From Eubacterium sp. UBA5416 (lineage in GTDB: Bacteria > Bacillota > Clostridia > Lachnospirales > Lachnospiraceae), in the NCBI GenBank assembly GCA_002409525.1, contig DHNM01000059.1, positions 1-14,649 on the forward strand: a stretch of 14,649 bases of DNA. Direction: 5' to 3'. Under the pieces are notes generated by a model that did not search any database, had not been told where the DNA came from, and saw only the letters and a list, made by a program, of their open reading frames with translations. A program made the translations under genes and the position numbers. Of this stretch, positions 1-6,822 are shown one piece after another. Numbering within the stretch: position 1 is the first letter of the stretch; the number at the start of each line of letters is the position of its first letter.

Positions 1-423
1 AATTATCAGATGGAATGGGAAGTCAGAGGAACCAACGGTTTTGCCGCCGAACAGGGACTCGGTGTTTTTAACGGGGACCTGGGGATTATTCGTGAAATCA
101 ATCCATTTGCGGAAACATTAACCGTGGAATATGATGAGCACCGATTTGTGGAATACATATTCAAACAGCTCGATGAGCTGGAACTTGCCTATGCCACAAC
201 GATACATAAAGCGCAGGGAAGTGAATATCCGGCAGTGATCATCCCGCTTCTGGGCGGTCCGAGGATGCTCATGACCAGGAACCTGCTTTATACAGCGGTG
301 ACCAGGGCCAGAAAATGTGTAATACTGGTAGGTAGTGACGTCACCTTTCAGGCTATGATCAACAATCACAAAATTGAGAATCGATATACAACACTTGCAG
401 AACGTATAGAAGAGTTCGAATGA
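1..423 (+). CDS. recD2: RecD2-type (RecD/TraA family) helicase, C-terminal fragment
   Basis: The reading frame is open from base 1, so the gene starts upstream of the window; 140 codons are visible. The visible part begins NYQMEWEVRGTNGF, which fits the stretch of RecD2 just before the SH3-like insertion (GVFNGDLGIIREI). It then carries the C-terminal UvrD-like helicase motifs YATTIHKAQGSEYP (motif V region) and LLYTAVTRARK (motif VI, with the arginines that contact ATP). RecD2 is a 5'-3' superfamily 1 DNA helicase of Firmicutes and other bacteria lacking RecBC, acting in repair and replication fork maintenance. The Walker A and B motifs lie outside the window and cannot be checked. The frame ends at TGA 421-423, just before comF, so the two are probably co-transcribed. 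Confidence 0.88.
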   Translation, partial: NYQMEWEVRGTNGFAAEQGLGVFNGDLGIIREINPFAETLTVEYDEHRFVEYIFKQLDELELAYATTIHKAQGSEYPAVIIPLLGGPRMLMTRNLLYTAVTRARKCVILVGSDVTFQAMINNHKIENRYTTLAERIEEFE

Positions 424-470
424 TATACACGGGTCAGAGGGAGAAGAGCTTTCGGGGAGAAAGGATTCCT

Positions 471-1169
471 ATGAACCTATTAGATATCTTATACCCAAAG
501 CATTGCGCTTTGTGTGACCGTGTGGTCACCGGCCGGGAATACCCGGTGTGTTTCTCATGCAGAAATGAACTAAAGCCAATAGACGGTCCCAGATGCATGC
601 GCTGCAGCAAACCTATAGAGAACGAGACGGAAGAGTTTTGTCTGGACTGTAAAAGACATCACTTCTCCTATGACAGTGGGTTTGCTGTTTTTTTATACTC
701 TGGAAAGCTGAAAGATTCTGTCTTGAGATTTAAATATGCGGGAAGACAGGAGTATTCCGGATTTTATGGACAGATGATGAATCTTTTTGCATCCGGGCAG
801 GTGAAACGCTGGAATCCGGATGTCCTGATGCCGGTCCCCGTCCATCGGGCAAAACTTGCAAAAAGGGGATATAACCAGGCTCAGGTATTGGCGGAGACTT
901 TAGGCAAGATGTGGAATATTCCGGTTGACGGTAAAACCCTGAAGAGAAAGAAAAATACACGGGCACAAAAAGAACTGGATCCGAAAGAGAGAAAGCGAAA
1001 TCTGAGAGAAGCTTTTGTACTGGAAGGCAAAATAAATTATCACACGGTAATTCTCATAGATGATATTTATACCACAGGAAGCACTGTGGATGTTCTGGCG
1101 GGACTGCTGAAGACAAATGGTGTGAAAAAGGTGTGTTTTCTGACTCTGTGTATCGGAAAAGGCTTTTAA
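471..1169 (+). CDS. comF: ComF-family phosphoribosyltransferase-like protein
   Basis: A 232-residue protein. The N-terminus has two four-cysteine knuckles (Cys12/15/27/30 and Cys42/45/57/60), the double zinc-ribbon-like start of ComF proteins. The C-terminal half is a type I phosphoribosyltransferase fold ending in the PRPP-binding loop VILIDDIYTTGST at residues 193-205. ComF proteins are needed for late steps of DNA uptake in naturally competent bacteria, but the family (ComF/GntX) is widespread in non-competent species and its reaction is not settled. The start at 471 is chosen because AAGG at 461-464 lies six bases upstream and the family normally begins near 'MxLLDLLYPxxCxxC'. An in-frame ATG at 420 overlaps the helicase stop (ATGA) but would add 17 atypical residues. 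It likely shares a transcript with the upstream helicase gene. Confidence 0.88.
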   Translation: MNLLDILYPKHCALCDRVVTGREYPVCFSCRNELKPIDGPRCMRCSKPIENETEEFCLDCKRHHFSYDSGFAVFLYSGKLKDSVLRFKYAGRQEYSGFYGQMMNLFASGQVKRWNPDVLMPVPVHRAKLAKRGYNQAQVLAETLGKMWNIPVDGKTLKRKKNTRAQKELDPKERKRNLREAFVLEGKINYHTVILIDDIYTTGSTVDVLAGLLKTNGVKKVCFLTLCIGKGF

Positions 1170-1174
1170 ATACC

Positions 1175-1203
1175 TTTTCATAAGCCATAAAATATGGTAC
1201 AAT
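1175..1203 (+). promoter_or_regulatory. Sigma-A-type promoter of the cdaA operon
   Basis: TTTTCA (1175-1180) and TACAAT (1198-1203) are separated by 17 bases, and TGG directly precedes the -10, giving an extended -10 element. It lies in the 66-bp gap between comF and the next gene and points into the operon that contains cdaA. No convincing terminator is visible after comF, so some read-through is possible. No riboswitch-like leader fits, since the gap to the start codon is only about 30 bases. Confidence 0.6.
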
Positions 1204-1235
1204 ATCATATGAATTATTGAGAATAAGAGGTGTCT

Positions 1236-1667
1236 ATGATAAGTAAAGAGAGAATAGCGTTGATGACGGATTTATCCCTCTTTGAAAAGAGGGAAGAAAA
1301 GAGATATCTGAGAATCAGTAAATATTACCGCAGTGATTACATTGGAATTTCTCTGCTTAAAAATTTCTTTACTGTTACAATTGCTTATGTTCTGATCCTT
1401 TTGCTGATTTCCATCTGTGAGATGGATCATGTCATGTATAAGTTAAGTGAGATAAAGTTCAGACCGCTGACATTGAGAATGGTTGTGGGATATATTCTTT
1501 TACTGGCGGCCTACAGTGTCATAACCTATATCATCTCTTCAGTTCGCTATAAAGAGGCTAAAAAGGGCGTAGAGACTTATGAAGAAGATTTAAAAAAGCT
1601 GGAACGTCTTTATAAAAAAGAGTCGGGTCAGGCCAGACATAAAAGACCGGGAGGAAATCGTTCATGA
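1236..1667 (+). CDS. Small membrane protein of unknown function, first gene of cdaA operon
   Basis: A 143-residue protein I do not recognise. Two hydrophobic segments (about 44-61 and 83-102) are likely membrane helices. The charged N-terminus (Lys/Arg/Glu-rich, residues 16-30) and a C-terminal Lys/Glu-rich stretch (105-128, possibly a short coiled coil) would then both lie on the same side, most likely the cytoplasm. The ATG at 1236 is chosen because AAGAGG at 1225-1230 is five bases upstream; a GTG at 1230 would overlap that site. The stop overlaps the next gene's start (ATGA, 1664-1667), which indicates translational coupling. Its place as first gene of a transcript making c-di-AMP synthase suggests a membrane-associated partner role, but that is inference from position only. 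Confidence 0.75.
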   Translation: MISKERIALMTDLSLFEKREEKRYLRISKYYRSDYIGISLLKNFFTVTIAYVLILLLISICEMDHVMYKLSEIKFRPLTLRMVVGYILLLAAYSVITYIISSVRYKEAKKGVETYEEDLKKLERLYKKESGQARHKRPGGNRS

Positions 1668-2713
1668 GCACAATGTTGGAATGGAAAGAAAAGACGCTGG
1701 ATTTTTACGATAAATACAGGCAGTACGTTCAGCTGATATTGAAATTCGTATTGGCGTTCATTGTGTTCCTGACGATTAATCGTGAACTGGGATATCTGCA
1801 GCTGATCGACAACCTGTTTGTTGTCTTAATCCTGGCTCTGCTGTGTGCAATCCTTCCGCTTTCTGCCATCGTGGTATTTGGCGGAATTATGATTCTACTA
1901 CATACGTTCGCGCTTGGGCTGGAGGTAGGAGTACTTACATTGATTTTCTTTTTGCTTATGTATCTGCTGTTCTTTCGATTTACACCAAAAGACACACTGG
2001 CCGTGGTCATTACACCGGCTGCGTTTTCTGTCGGCATACCCGGGGTGATTCCCCTTACCGCAGGGCTCCTCGGCGGACCTGCCTCGGCGATATCCGTGTG
2101 TATCGGAACTTTTTGCTATTACTATCTTAAGGTAATTAAAAAGGTGATAAAACCGGTAAAAAAGGCCGGAAACAATGATATTTTAGTGAACCTTCAGAAG
2201 CTGATCGATGGAATACTGAACAATAAGGCATTCCTTGTATTTATGATTTCAGGTGTGGCTGTGTCTGTTATCGTCTATGTCATTCACAGACTGAGTGTGA
2301 AGTATGCCTGGTATCTGGCTATCGGAGTCGGATGTGTGAGTTATGTCATCATCACGGCCGTATCCGGAGCAGTTATGGGTGCCGGAATTTCAGTGCCGAA
2401 GCTCTTGCTGGGAACCGTGGTATCCGGAGGAATCGCGCTGATCGTAGATTTCTTCTGTTTCAATGCAGATTATTCAAACATTGAGAGTCTGCAGTACGAG
2501 GATGATTCTTATTTCTATTACGTAAAAGCGGTGCCGAAGAAACGCAGTGACATGACAAATGAAAGACCGGCAAGAGAAACCAATAAAACGAATAAAAATA
2601 TAAAGATAGATAAACGCATGGATGAAAATACTGATACAGATAGATCAGGAGGTTATTCAGACGTAAATTTCAGGGAAAAACTGGAAAAATCTTTAGATGA
2701 CATAGATAGATAA
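1664..2713 (+). CDS. Polytopic membrane protein of unknown function, upstream of cdaA
   Basis: A 349-residue protein without a motif I can name. Hydrophobic segments cluster at about residues 22-38, 50-84, 87-104, 111-135, 140-156, 190-207, 215-238 and 246-266, so roughly seven to nine membrane helices. A hydrophilic tail of about 80 residues follows. The tail starts with an acidic and aromatic stretch (YEDDSYFYYVKAVPKK, about 278-293) and then becomes low-complexity and rich in Lys, Asn, Asp and Thr. Glycine- and proline-rich turns inside the membrane part (around 123-141, VGIPGVIP and LLGGPAS) could be re-entrant or lipid-facing elements. It overlaps the preceding gene by four bases and is followed after 25 bases by cdaA. 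It could be a transporter, channel or scaffold; no function is assigned. Confidence 0.75.
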   Translation: MSTMLEWKEKTLDFYDKYRQYVQLILKFVLAFIVFLTINRELGYLQLIDNLFVVLILALLCAILPLSAIVVFGGIMILLHTFALGLEVGVLTLIFFLLMYLLFFRFTPKDTLAVVITPAAFSVGIPGVIPLTAGLLGGPASAISVCIGTFCYYYLKVIKKVIKPVKKAGNNDILVNLQKLIDGILNNKAFLVFMISGVAVSVIVYVIHRLSVKYAWYLAIGVGCVSYVIITAVSGAVMGAGISVPKLLLGTVVSGGIALIVDFFCFNADYSNIESLQYEDDSYFYYVKAVPKKRSDMTNERPARETNKTNKNIKIDKRMDENTDTDRSGGYSDVNFREKLEKSLDDIDR

Positions 2714-2738
2714 AAATCCGGAGAAAGGAAGTGACTAC

Positions 2739-3653
2739 ATGGATCGTATTATCATCTGGTTTAAAACACAGCTTGCGAATTTTTCATTTCCTTTTCATAT
2801 GCCGAAAGCGATTGAGTTTATCGACATTATACAGATTTTGATGATTGCGTATTTTGTATATCACCTGATCTTGTGGATTAAAAATACAAGGGCCTATGTT
2901 TTGTTCAGAGGAATTATATTAATCGCTGCATTTATTCTGCTTGCAAGGATATTTCAGATGAATGTGATTCTACAGATATTCAAAGGGGTCAGTGTTGCGG
3001 CGATCACAGCGGTTGTCATTATTTTTCAGCCTGAACTTCGAAAGGTGCTGGAACAGCTGGGAGACAAGAACATATTCGATTTTGCTTCACTTGGAACAGC
3101 CAGCGGGCCAAATGAGAATAGATTCAGCGATAAAACGCTGAATGAGCTGGTTCGTGCCTGTTATGAGATGGGTGAAGTGAAGACAGGTGCTTTAATCGTG
3201 ATAGAACAGAATATATCACTTTCAGATTATGAAAAAACGGGTATTCCTGTCGATGCCATATTGACGGGACAACTTTTGATCAATATATTTGAAAAGAACA
3301 CACCGCTGCATGACGGAGCCGTGATCCTCAAGGGAGATAGAGTGACTTCGGCCACTTGTTATCTCCCTTTGTCTGAGAGTATGGCACTCAGTAAGGACCT
3401 GGGGACAAGACATCGTGCGGCTGTCGGAATCAGTGAAGTGAGCGATTCACTTACGATCGTCGTCTCTGAGGAGACGGGGAATGTCTCTTATGCACTGAAT
3501 GGAGAGATAACAACTTCAGTGAATCCCAACGAGCTTCGTGAACAGCTTCATAAGATACAAAAACTTGCTGTCACACCTGAGAGTACCAGAATTAAACATT
3601 GGAAGGAGCGGGTAAAGCATGAAAAAAAGCATGTCAAAAAAACTGACAAATAA
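2739..3653 (+). CDS. cdaA: Membrane diadenylate cyclase CdaA (DacA)
   Basis: A 304-residue protein that condenses two ATP to cyclic di-AMP, the Firmicute second messenger that controls potassium and osmolyte transport and affects cell-wall stability. Three N-terminal membrane helices (about 25-46, 55-71, 76-96) precede a cytoplasmic DAC domain. The two signature motifs are intact: DGA at 192-194 (LHDGAVI) and RHR at 224-226 (GTRHRAA). Their 32-residue spacing matches my recollection of Bacillus subtilis CdaA. The protein is somewhat longer than the usual roughly 270 residues, with a Lys/His-rich C-terminal tail. The start is supported by GGAGAAAGGAAG just upstream. It overlaps cdaR by 35 bases, a tight coupling typical of this pair. 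Confidence 0.95.
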   Translation: MDRIIIWFKTQLANFSFPFHMPKAIEFIDIIQILMIAYFVYHLILWIKNTRAYVLFRGIILIAAFILLARIFQMNVILQIFKGVSVAAITAVVIIFQPELRKVLEQLGDKNIFDFASLGTASGPNENRFSDKTLNELVRACYEMGEVKTGALIVIEQNISLSDYEKTGIPVDAILTGQLLINIFEKNTPLHDGAVILKGDRVTSATCYLPLSESMALSKDLGTRHRAAVGISEVSDSLTIVVSEETGNVSYALNGEITTSVNPNELREQLHKIQKLAVTPESTRIKHWKERVKHEKKHVKKTDK

Positions 3654-4947
3654 CCTTGCTCTGAAAATTGTATCGGTTCTTCTTGCTATACTGATCTGGT
3701 ATGTTGTAGTTGACGTCAGTGACCCGATTGTTCCGAGAACATATGACGTTCCCGTGACCATTACACATACAGATTATATTGAAACGGGAAAGAAAACATA
3801 TCTGATCGATGACCAATATAGAAGTATACGAGTGACAATACGTGACAACCGGAAGAAACTTTCGGAAATTGAGGACTCTGATATTACAGTGGAAGCTGAT
3901 CTGACCCAAATCGTGGATATGGATACCGATCCGGTCTTTGTACCTTTGACAGTCTCATGTCCGGGGGTGAAAGATGAAAATATCACACTGTCAAGGACGA
4001 CGATTCCGACTAAGATAGAAGATATTGAACTCCAGACCTTTAATATAGAATCTGACATTGGAGATACGGTGCCGGGTGACGATTATGAAGTCGGAAAAGT
4101 CACGTTGAATCCGGAGAATATCAGCATATCGGGACCTAAATCGATTATCAAAAAGATAGATCGTGTCAATGCGTCCCTGGATGTGAGTGGTATGACGGCG
4201 GATGGAAATAAAACGACCAAACTTGTAATTTATGATAAAAATGGAGAGGAACTCACAGATGAGACCATGAGTTATCTGAGGTACGATATCGGAAGCACGA
4301 AGGTAACGGCATCGGTTGATCTGTGGAAGAAAAAAGAGAATGTGAAGATGAACATCGAACTTGAGGGAGGACCGGCCAAAGGTTACCAGGTTGGTGAGAT
4401 CATCACTTCTCCATCTGAAATCACGGTAGTTGGAACCGATGAAGCACTCGAAGATCTTGCCGCGAATGACAATACCATTGATATTCCGGTTCCCAGAGAT
4501 GTCCTGAATCTGAATAATAAAAAATCAGACGTCCGGGGAACTCTGGATCTTACCACTGTTTTCAACAAAGACAGTACAGTCCGTCCAAGTTCCAGGACCT
4601 CAGCGCTTGTGATCAAGGCAACCGTACTTCCCAATGGAAGTAAAGAGTTTGATCTCGATGTAGAGACGATTCAAAAGAATGGACTGGATAACACTTTAAG
4701 CCTCACTTACGATCAGCCGGCAATATCAATCAGGGTGAAGGCTTCAGATAAGAAACTGGATGCCTTTAATCCGGCACAGATGATTCAGGCATCGATAGAT
4801 TTGACAGGCAGGGCTGCCGGAGACTATACGCTGCCGGTGAATGTCAAACTACCGGATGGATATGAGCTGGTAGATGACATACAGGCTGCAGTGCATTTGA
4901 AAAAGGCAGAGACTACGGCCGCGGCTGCTGGAGGGTCATCCGGTTAA
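3619..4947 (+). CDS. cdaR: CdaR (YbbR-domain) regulator of CdaA
   Basis: A 442-residue protein anchored by one N-terminal helix (about residues 13-32), with the rest probably outside the membrane. The exported part shows successive YbbR-like beta repeats with the recurring pattern 'VTLNPENISISGPKSIIKKI', 'ITSPSEITVVGTDEALEDL' and 'LPVNVKLPDGYELVDD'; I count about four repeats. In Firmicutes CdaR binds CdaA through the membrane and modulates its activity. A short Ala/Gly/Ser-rich end closes the protein. The start at 3619 has AAGGAG at 3603-3608 and lies inside the end of cdaA. The next ATG, at 3631, is farther from that site. Confidence 0.92.
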   Translation: MKKSMSKKLTNNLALKIVSVLLAILIWYVVVDVSDPIVPRTYDVPVTITHTDYIETGKKTYLIDDQYRSIRVTIRDNRKKLSEIEDSDITVEADLTQIVDMDTDPVFVPLTVSCPGVKDENITLSRTTIPTKIEDIELQTFNIESDIGDTVPGDDYEVGKVTLNPENISISGPKSIIKKIDRVNASLDVSGMTADGNKTTKLVIYDKNGEELTDETMSYLRYDIGSTKVTASVDLWKKKENVKMNIELEGGPAKGYQVGEIITSPSEITVVGTDEALEDLAANDNTIDIPVPRDVLNLNNKKSDVRGTLDLTTVFNKDSTVRPSSRTSALVIKATVLPNGSKEFDLDVETIQKNGLDNTLSLTYDQPAISIRVKASDKKLDAFNPAQMIQASIDLTGRAAGDYTLPVNVKLPDGYELVDDIQAAVHLKKAETTAAAAGGSSG

Positions 4948-4985
4948 GGTTTTGTGCCAGGGGGAATATTAGGAGGAAGTTTTTT

Positions 4986-5261
4986 ATGGTCAGCAAAAAA
5001 GTAAAAGTGATTAATCCGTCAGGTCTTCATCTGAGGCCTGCCGGAATCTTATGCAACAAGGCGATGAATTACAAGTCTTCTATCACATTCGACTATCAGG
5101 ATAAGACAAAGACCGGTACGGCAAATGCGAAGAGTGTTTTAAGTGTTCTCGGTGCATGTGTGAAAACAGGTGATGAAATTGTAATACACTGTGATGGGGA
5201 AGATGAAGAGGAAGCCCTCAAAGATTTGACAGAAGCAATCGAAAACGGATTAGGAGAATAA
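4986..5261 (+). CDS. ptsH: HPr-family phosphocarrier protein
   Basis: A 91-residue protein. The active-site histidine is His15 in GLHLRPAG, so it should accept phosphate from enzyme I and is not a Crh-type protein, which lacks this histidine. The regulatory serine corresponds to Ser50 in NAKSVLSVLGA, equivalent to Ser46 of B. subtilis HPr, so HPr kinase control and a role in catabolite repression are plausible. Compared with the B. subtilis protein there is a four-residue insertion in the loop before that serine, and Leu replaces the usual Ala after His15. AGGAGG at 4971-4976 precedes the start by nine bases. It sits 38 bases after cdaR and 6 bases before the carboxypeptidase, inside the operon. 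No enzyme I gene is adjacent, so whether this is the main HPr or a paralogue cannot be told. Confidence 0.92.
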   Translation: MVSKKVKVINPSGLHLRPAGILCNKAMNYKSSITFDYQDKTKTGTANAKSVLSVLGACVKTGDEIVIHCDGEDEEEALKDLTEAIENGLGE

Positions 5262-5267
5262 TTACAA

Positions 5268-6503
5268 ATGCGGTTAAAAGCAAGGATAAAGAAGGCAGCG
5301 GTCTGTGCAGCAGCAATTTTAACAATAGGGACGATGACGGCAGTGCCGTCTGTGGCAGCAGTAAACAATGATAATCAGTTTCCGGTTGATACGAACAGCT
5401 GGGTGGGATGGCCACAGGCACCTGATATTTTAAGCGGAACGGGAGTTCTCATGGATGCTGATTCCGGACAGATCCTGTTTAACAAGGGAATGGATGACCA
5501 GAGATTTCCCGCAAGTATTACGAAAATTATGACTACTCTGCTCGCCATTGAGAATACGAGCCCTGATCAGCAGGTTACATTCACAGAGACAGGACTGGCA
5601 GATGCCTACGACGGAGTTTCCAATATTCATCCACAGCTGGGAGAAACCTTTACCATGGAACAGTGCATCTACATGATGATGCTGAAGTCGGCCAATGATG
5701 TTGCTACACAGGTGGCAGAGACGGTGGGCGGAAGTGTTCCCGCATTTGTGGATATGATGAATCAAAAGGCACAGGAACTGGGATGTACGAATACACACTT
5801 TAACAATGCCAACGGACTTCCCGATGAAAATCATTATACCACAGCGCGTGATATGGCATTGATTACCCAGGCGGCCTTTAAAAATGAGACCTTTCGCAAG
5901 GTTGTGGCTACACAAAAATACGAAGTCCCTGCCACTGCAGTGTCCGGGGTACGAGATTACGACAATCATCACCAGATGATGCTTCAGGGAACCAGGTGGA
6001 CCTATGCAGGATGCTTAGGCGGAAAAACAGGTTATACCGATTCCGCACAGAGCACTTTGGCTACTTACTCACAGCGAAACGGTCTGAATCTGATCGCAGT
6101 GGTTCTCCACGGGGCCGGCGATGATGCAGTCTATATGGATACAATCAGTCTTATGGATTATGGTTTCAACAACTTTAAGCCGAAGGATGGTGGGGGGCTT
6201 ACGACCGCCGATAATAAGGTGATATTCGAAGATCAGGTGCTGACCCAGGAAGAATATGACCAGAAGATGGCTCCAAAGCCTGACGAAGAGACAGAAGAAG
6301 CTGCGGATGCAGATACTGAAAGTAACAGCGGTGACGGTGACAGCACCTCAGCGTCCGGGCAGGATGACTCCAAAGAACAGGAGCAGCCTGTTATTAAAAA
6401 AGCAGATATGAGCGCTTATATAGTGATTGCAGTACTTGGAGTACTCGTCATAAGTGGAATCATCGCGATTATAGTTACACTGCGTAAAAGGAAAAAAGAC
6501 TAA
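5268..6503 (+). CDS. Serine-type D-Ala-D-Ala carboxypeptidase (low-molecular-weight PBP)
   Basis: A 411-residue DacF/DacA-type enzyme that removes the terminal D-Ala from peptidoglycan pentapeptides outside the membrane. The three penicillin-binding motifs are intact: SITK with Ser83 and Lys86, SAN at 141-143, and KTG at 253-255. A signal peptide occupies about residues 1-30, with likely cleavage after SVA. The catalytic domain is followed by an acidic low-complexity linker (about 335-375, rich in Glu, Asp, Ser, Gly) and one C-terminal membrane helix (about 383-404) with a basic end (RKRKKD). Many PBP5-type enzymes instead attach by an amphipathic helix. A ribosome binding site (AGGAG, 5252-5256) lies in the end of the HPr gene. 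It is the last gene before the operon terminator. Confidence 0.93.
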   Translation: MRLKARIKKAAVCAAAILTIGTMTAVPSVAAVNNDNQFPVDTNSWVGWPQAPDILSGTGVLMDADSGQILFNKGMDDQRFPASITKIMTTLLAIENTSPDQQVTFTETGLADAYDGVSNIHPQLGETFTMEQCIYMMMLKSANDVATQVAETVGGSVPAFVDMMNQKAQELGCTNTHFNNANGLPDENHYTTARDMALITQAAFKNETFRKVVATQKYEVPATAVSGVRDYDNHHQMMLQGTRWTYAGCLGGKTGYTDSAQSTLATYSQRNGLNLIAVVLHGAGDDAVYMDTISLMDYGFNNFKPKDGGGLTTADNKVIFEDQVLTQEEYDQKMAPKPDEETEEAADADTESNSGDGDSTSASGQDDSKEQEQPVIKKADMSAYIVIAVLGVLVISGIIAIIVTLRKRKKD

Positions 6504-6521
6504 GATGAAGATAAGAAATAG

Positions 6522-6555
6522 TAAAAATAAAAGGCCTAAAGGCCTTTTATTTTTA
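6522..6555 (+). terminator. Rho-independent terminator of the cdaA operon
   Basis: An inverted repeat of about 15 bp with a GGCC core closed by a TAAA loop, followed by a T-rich run. Because the A/T parts of the stem are symmetrical it could work in both directions. It lies 19 bases after the carboxypeptidase stop codon. Confidence 0.9.
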
Positions 6556-6562
6556 TTATTTC

Positions 6563-6771
6563 CAGGAAAGGATTGTATATTAAAAGTCCCACCGGTTTGC
6601 GCTTAGAAACTAGGAAGTTACCATAGGCGTGCTTTTTTCTATTGTTAGGCCATGGGCCTGTTTTGTGGGTGGAGTTTTTTGCTGATCCGAAAAAACTTAT
6701 TATTTTTTATTGTCCTATTGATAGATAGCATACCACTAAGCCGGTGGTTTTGATTTCAGGAAGGGATTGTA
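6563..6771. repeat. ORF-free segment bounded by 15-bp direct repeats (MITE-like)
   Basis: CAGGAAAGGATTGTA (6563-6577) and CAGGAAGGGATTGTA (6757-6771) match at 14 of 15 positions and flank about 180 bp without a convincing ORF. Just inside them are imperfect inverted ends: TTAAAAGTCCCACCGG (about 6580-6595) against the complement of CCGGTGGTTTTGA (6741-6753). CTTAG/CTAAG lies further in on each side. A small internal palindrome (AGGCC-ATG-GGCCT, about 6647-6659) is present. The arrangement resembles a small non-autonomous element with a target duplication, or a recombination product. No transposase is nearby, so the identity is open. This covers most of the 319-bp gap between the carboxypeptidase and the antitoxin. 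Confidence 0.4.
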
Positions 6772-6795
6772 ATTATATCTTTATTATGGTATAAT
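6767..6795 (+). promoter_or_regulatory. Promoter of the Phd/YefM-ParE toxin-antitoxin operon
   Basis: TTGTAA (6767-6772) and a perfect TATAAT (6790-6795) are separated by 17 bases, with TGG before the -10 (extended -10). The -35 lies within the right-hand copy of the 15-bp direct repeat, so the repeat supplies part of this promoter. The antitoxin start codon follows 27 bases downstream. Confidence 0.7.
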
Positions 6796-6797
6796 TA
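6770..6797. promoter_or_regulatory. Operator-like inverted repeat over the toxin-antitoxin promoter
   Basis: TAATTATA (6770-6777) and TATAATTA (6790-6797) are perfect reverse complements with half-site centres 20 bases apart, about two helical turns. They overlap both the -35 and the -10. Phd/YefM antitoxins usually repress their own promoter by binding such palindromes. The site is AT-rich, so chance is a real alternative. Confidence 0.45.
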
Positions 6798-6822
6798 TCC
6801 CACAATTAAGGAGGTGATAATT

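Noticed and set aside
1170..1235. A c-di-AMP or other riboswitch ahead of the cdaA operon
   Set aside because: The gap is only 66 bases and about half is promoter; there is no room or structure for a known riboswitch.
1843..2130. 95-codon forward frame inside the polytopic membrane protein gene
   Set aside because: It overlaps the long membrane-protein frame in another phase, has no ribosome binding site and has an unnatural composition.
5430..5972. 180-codon open frame on the minus strand
   Set aside because: It lies wholly antisense to the carboxypeptidase catalytic domain, whose motifs are intact. Its translation is rich in His, Cys and Ile with no family pattern, so it is a shadow frame.
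6556..6822. TnpB/IscB-type guide RNA (omega RNA or HEARO) or IS200/IS605 end
   Set aside because: The subterminal hairpin and T-run prompted the idea, but I see no nuclease or transposase remnant and cannot match the known consensus from memory. It is kept only as a generic MITE-like repeat.
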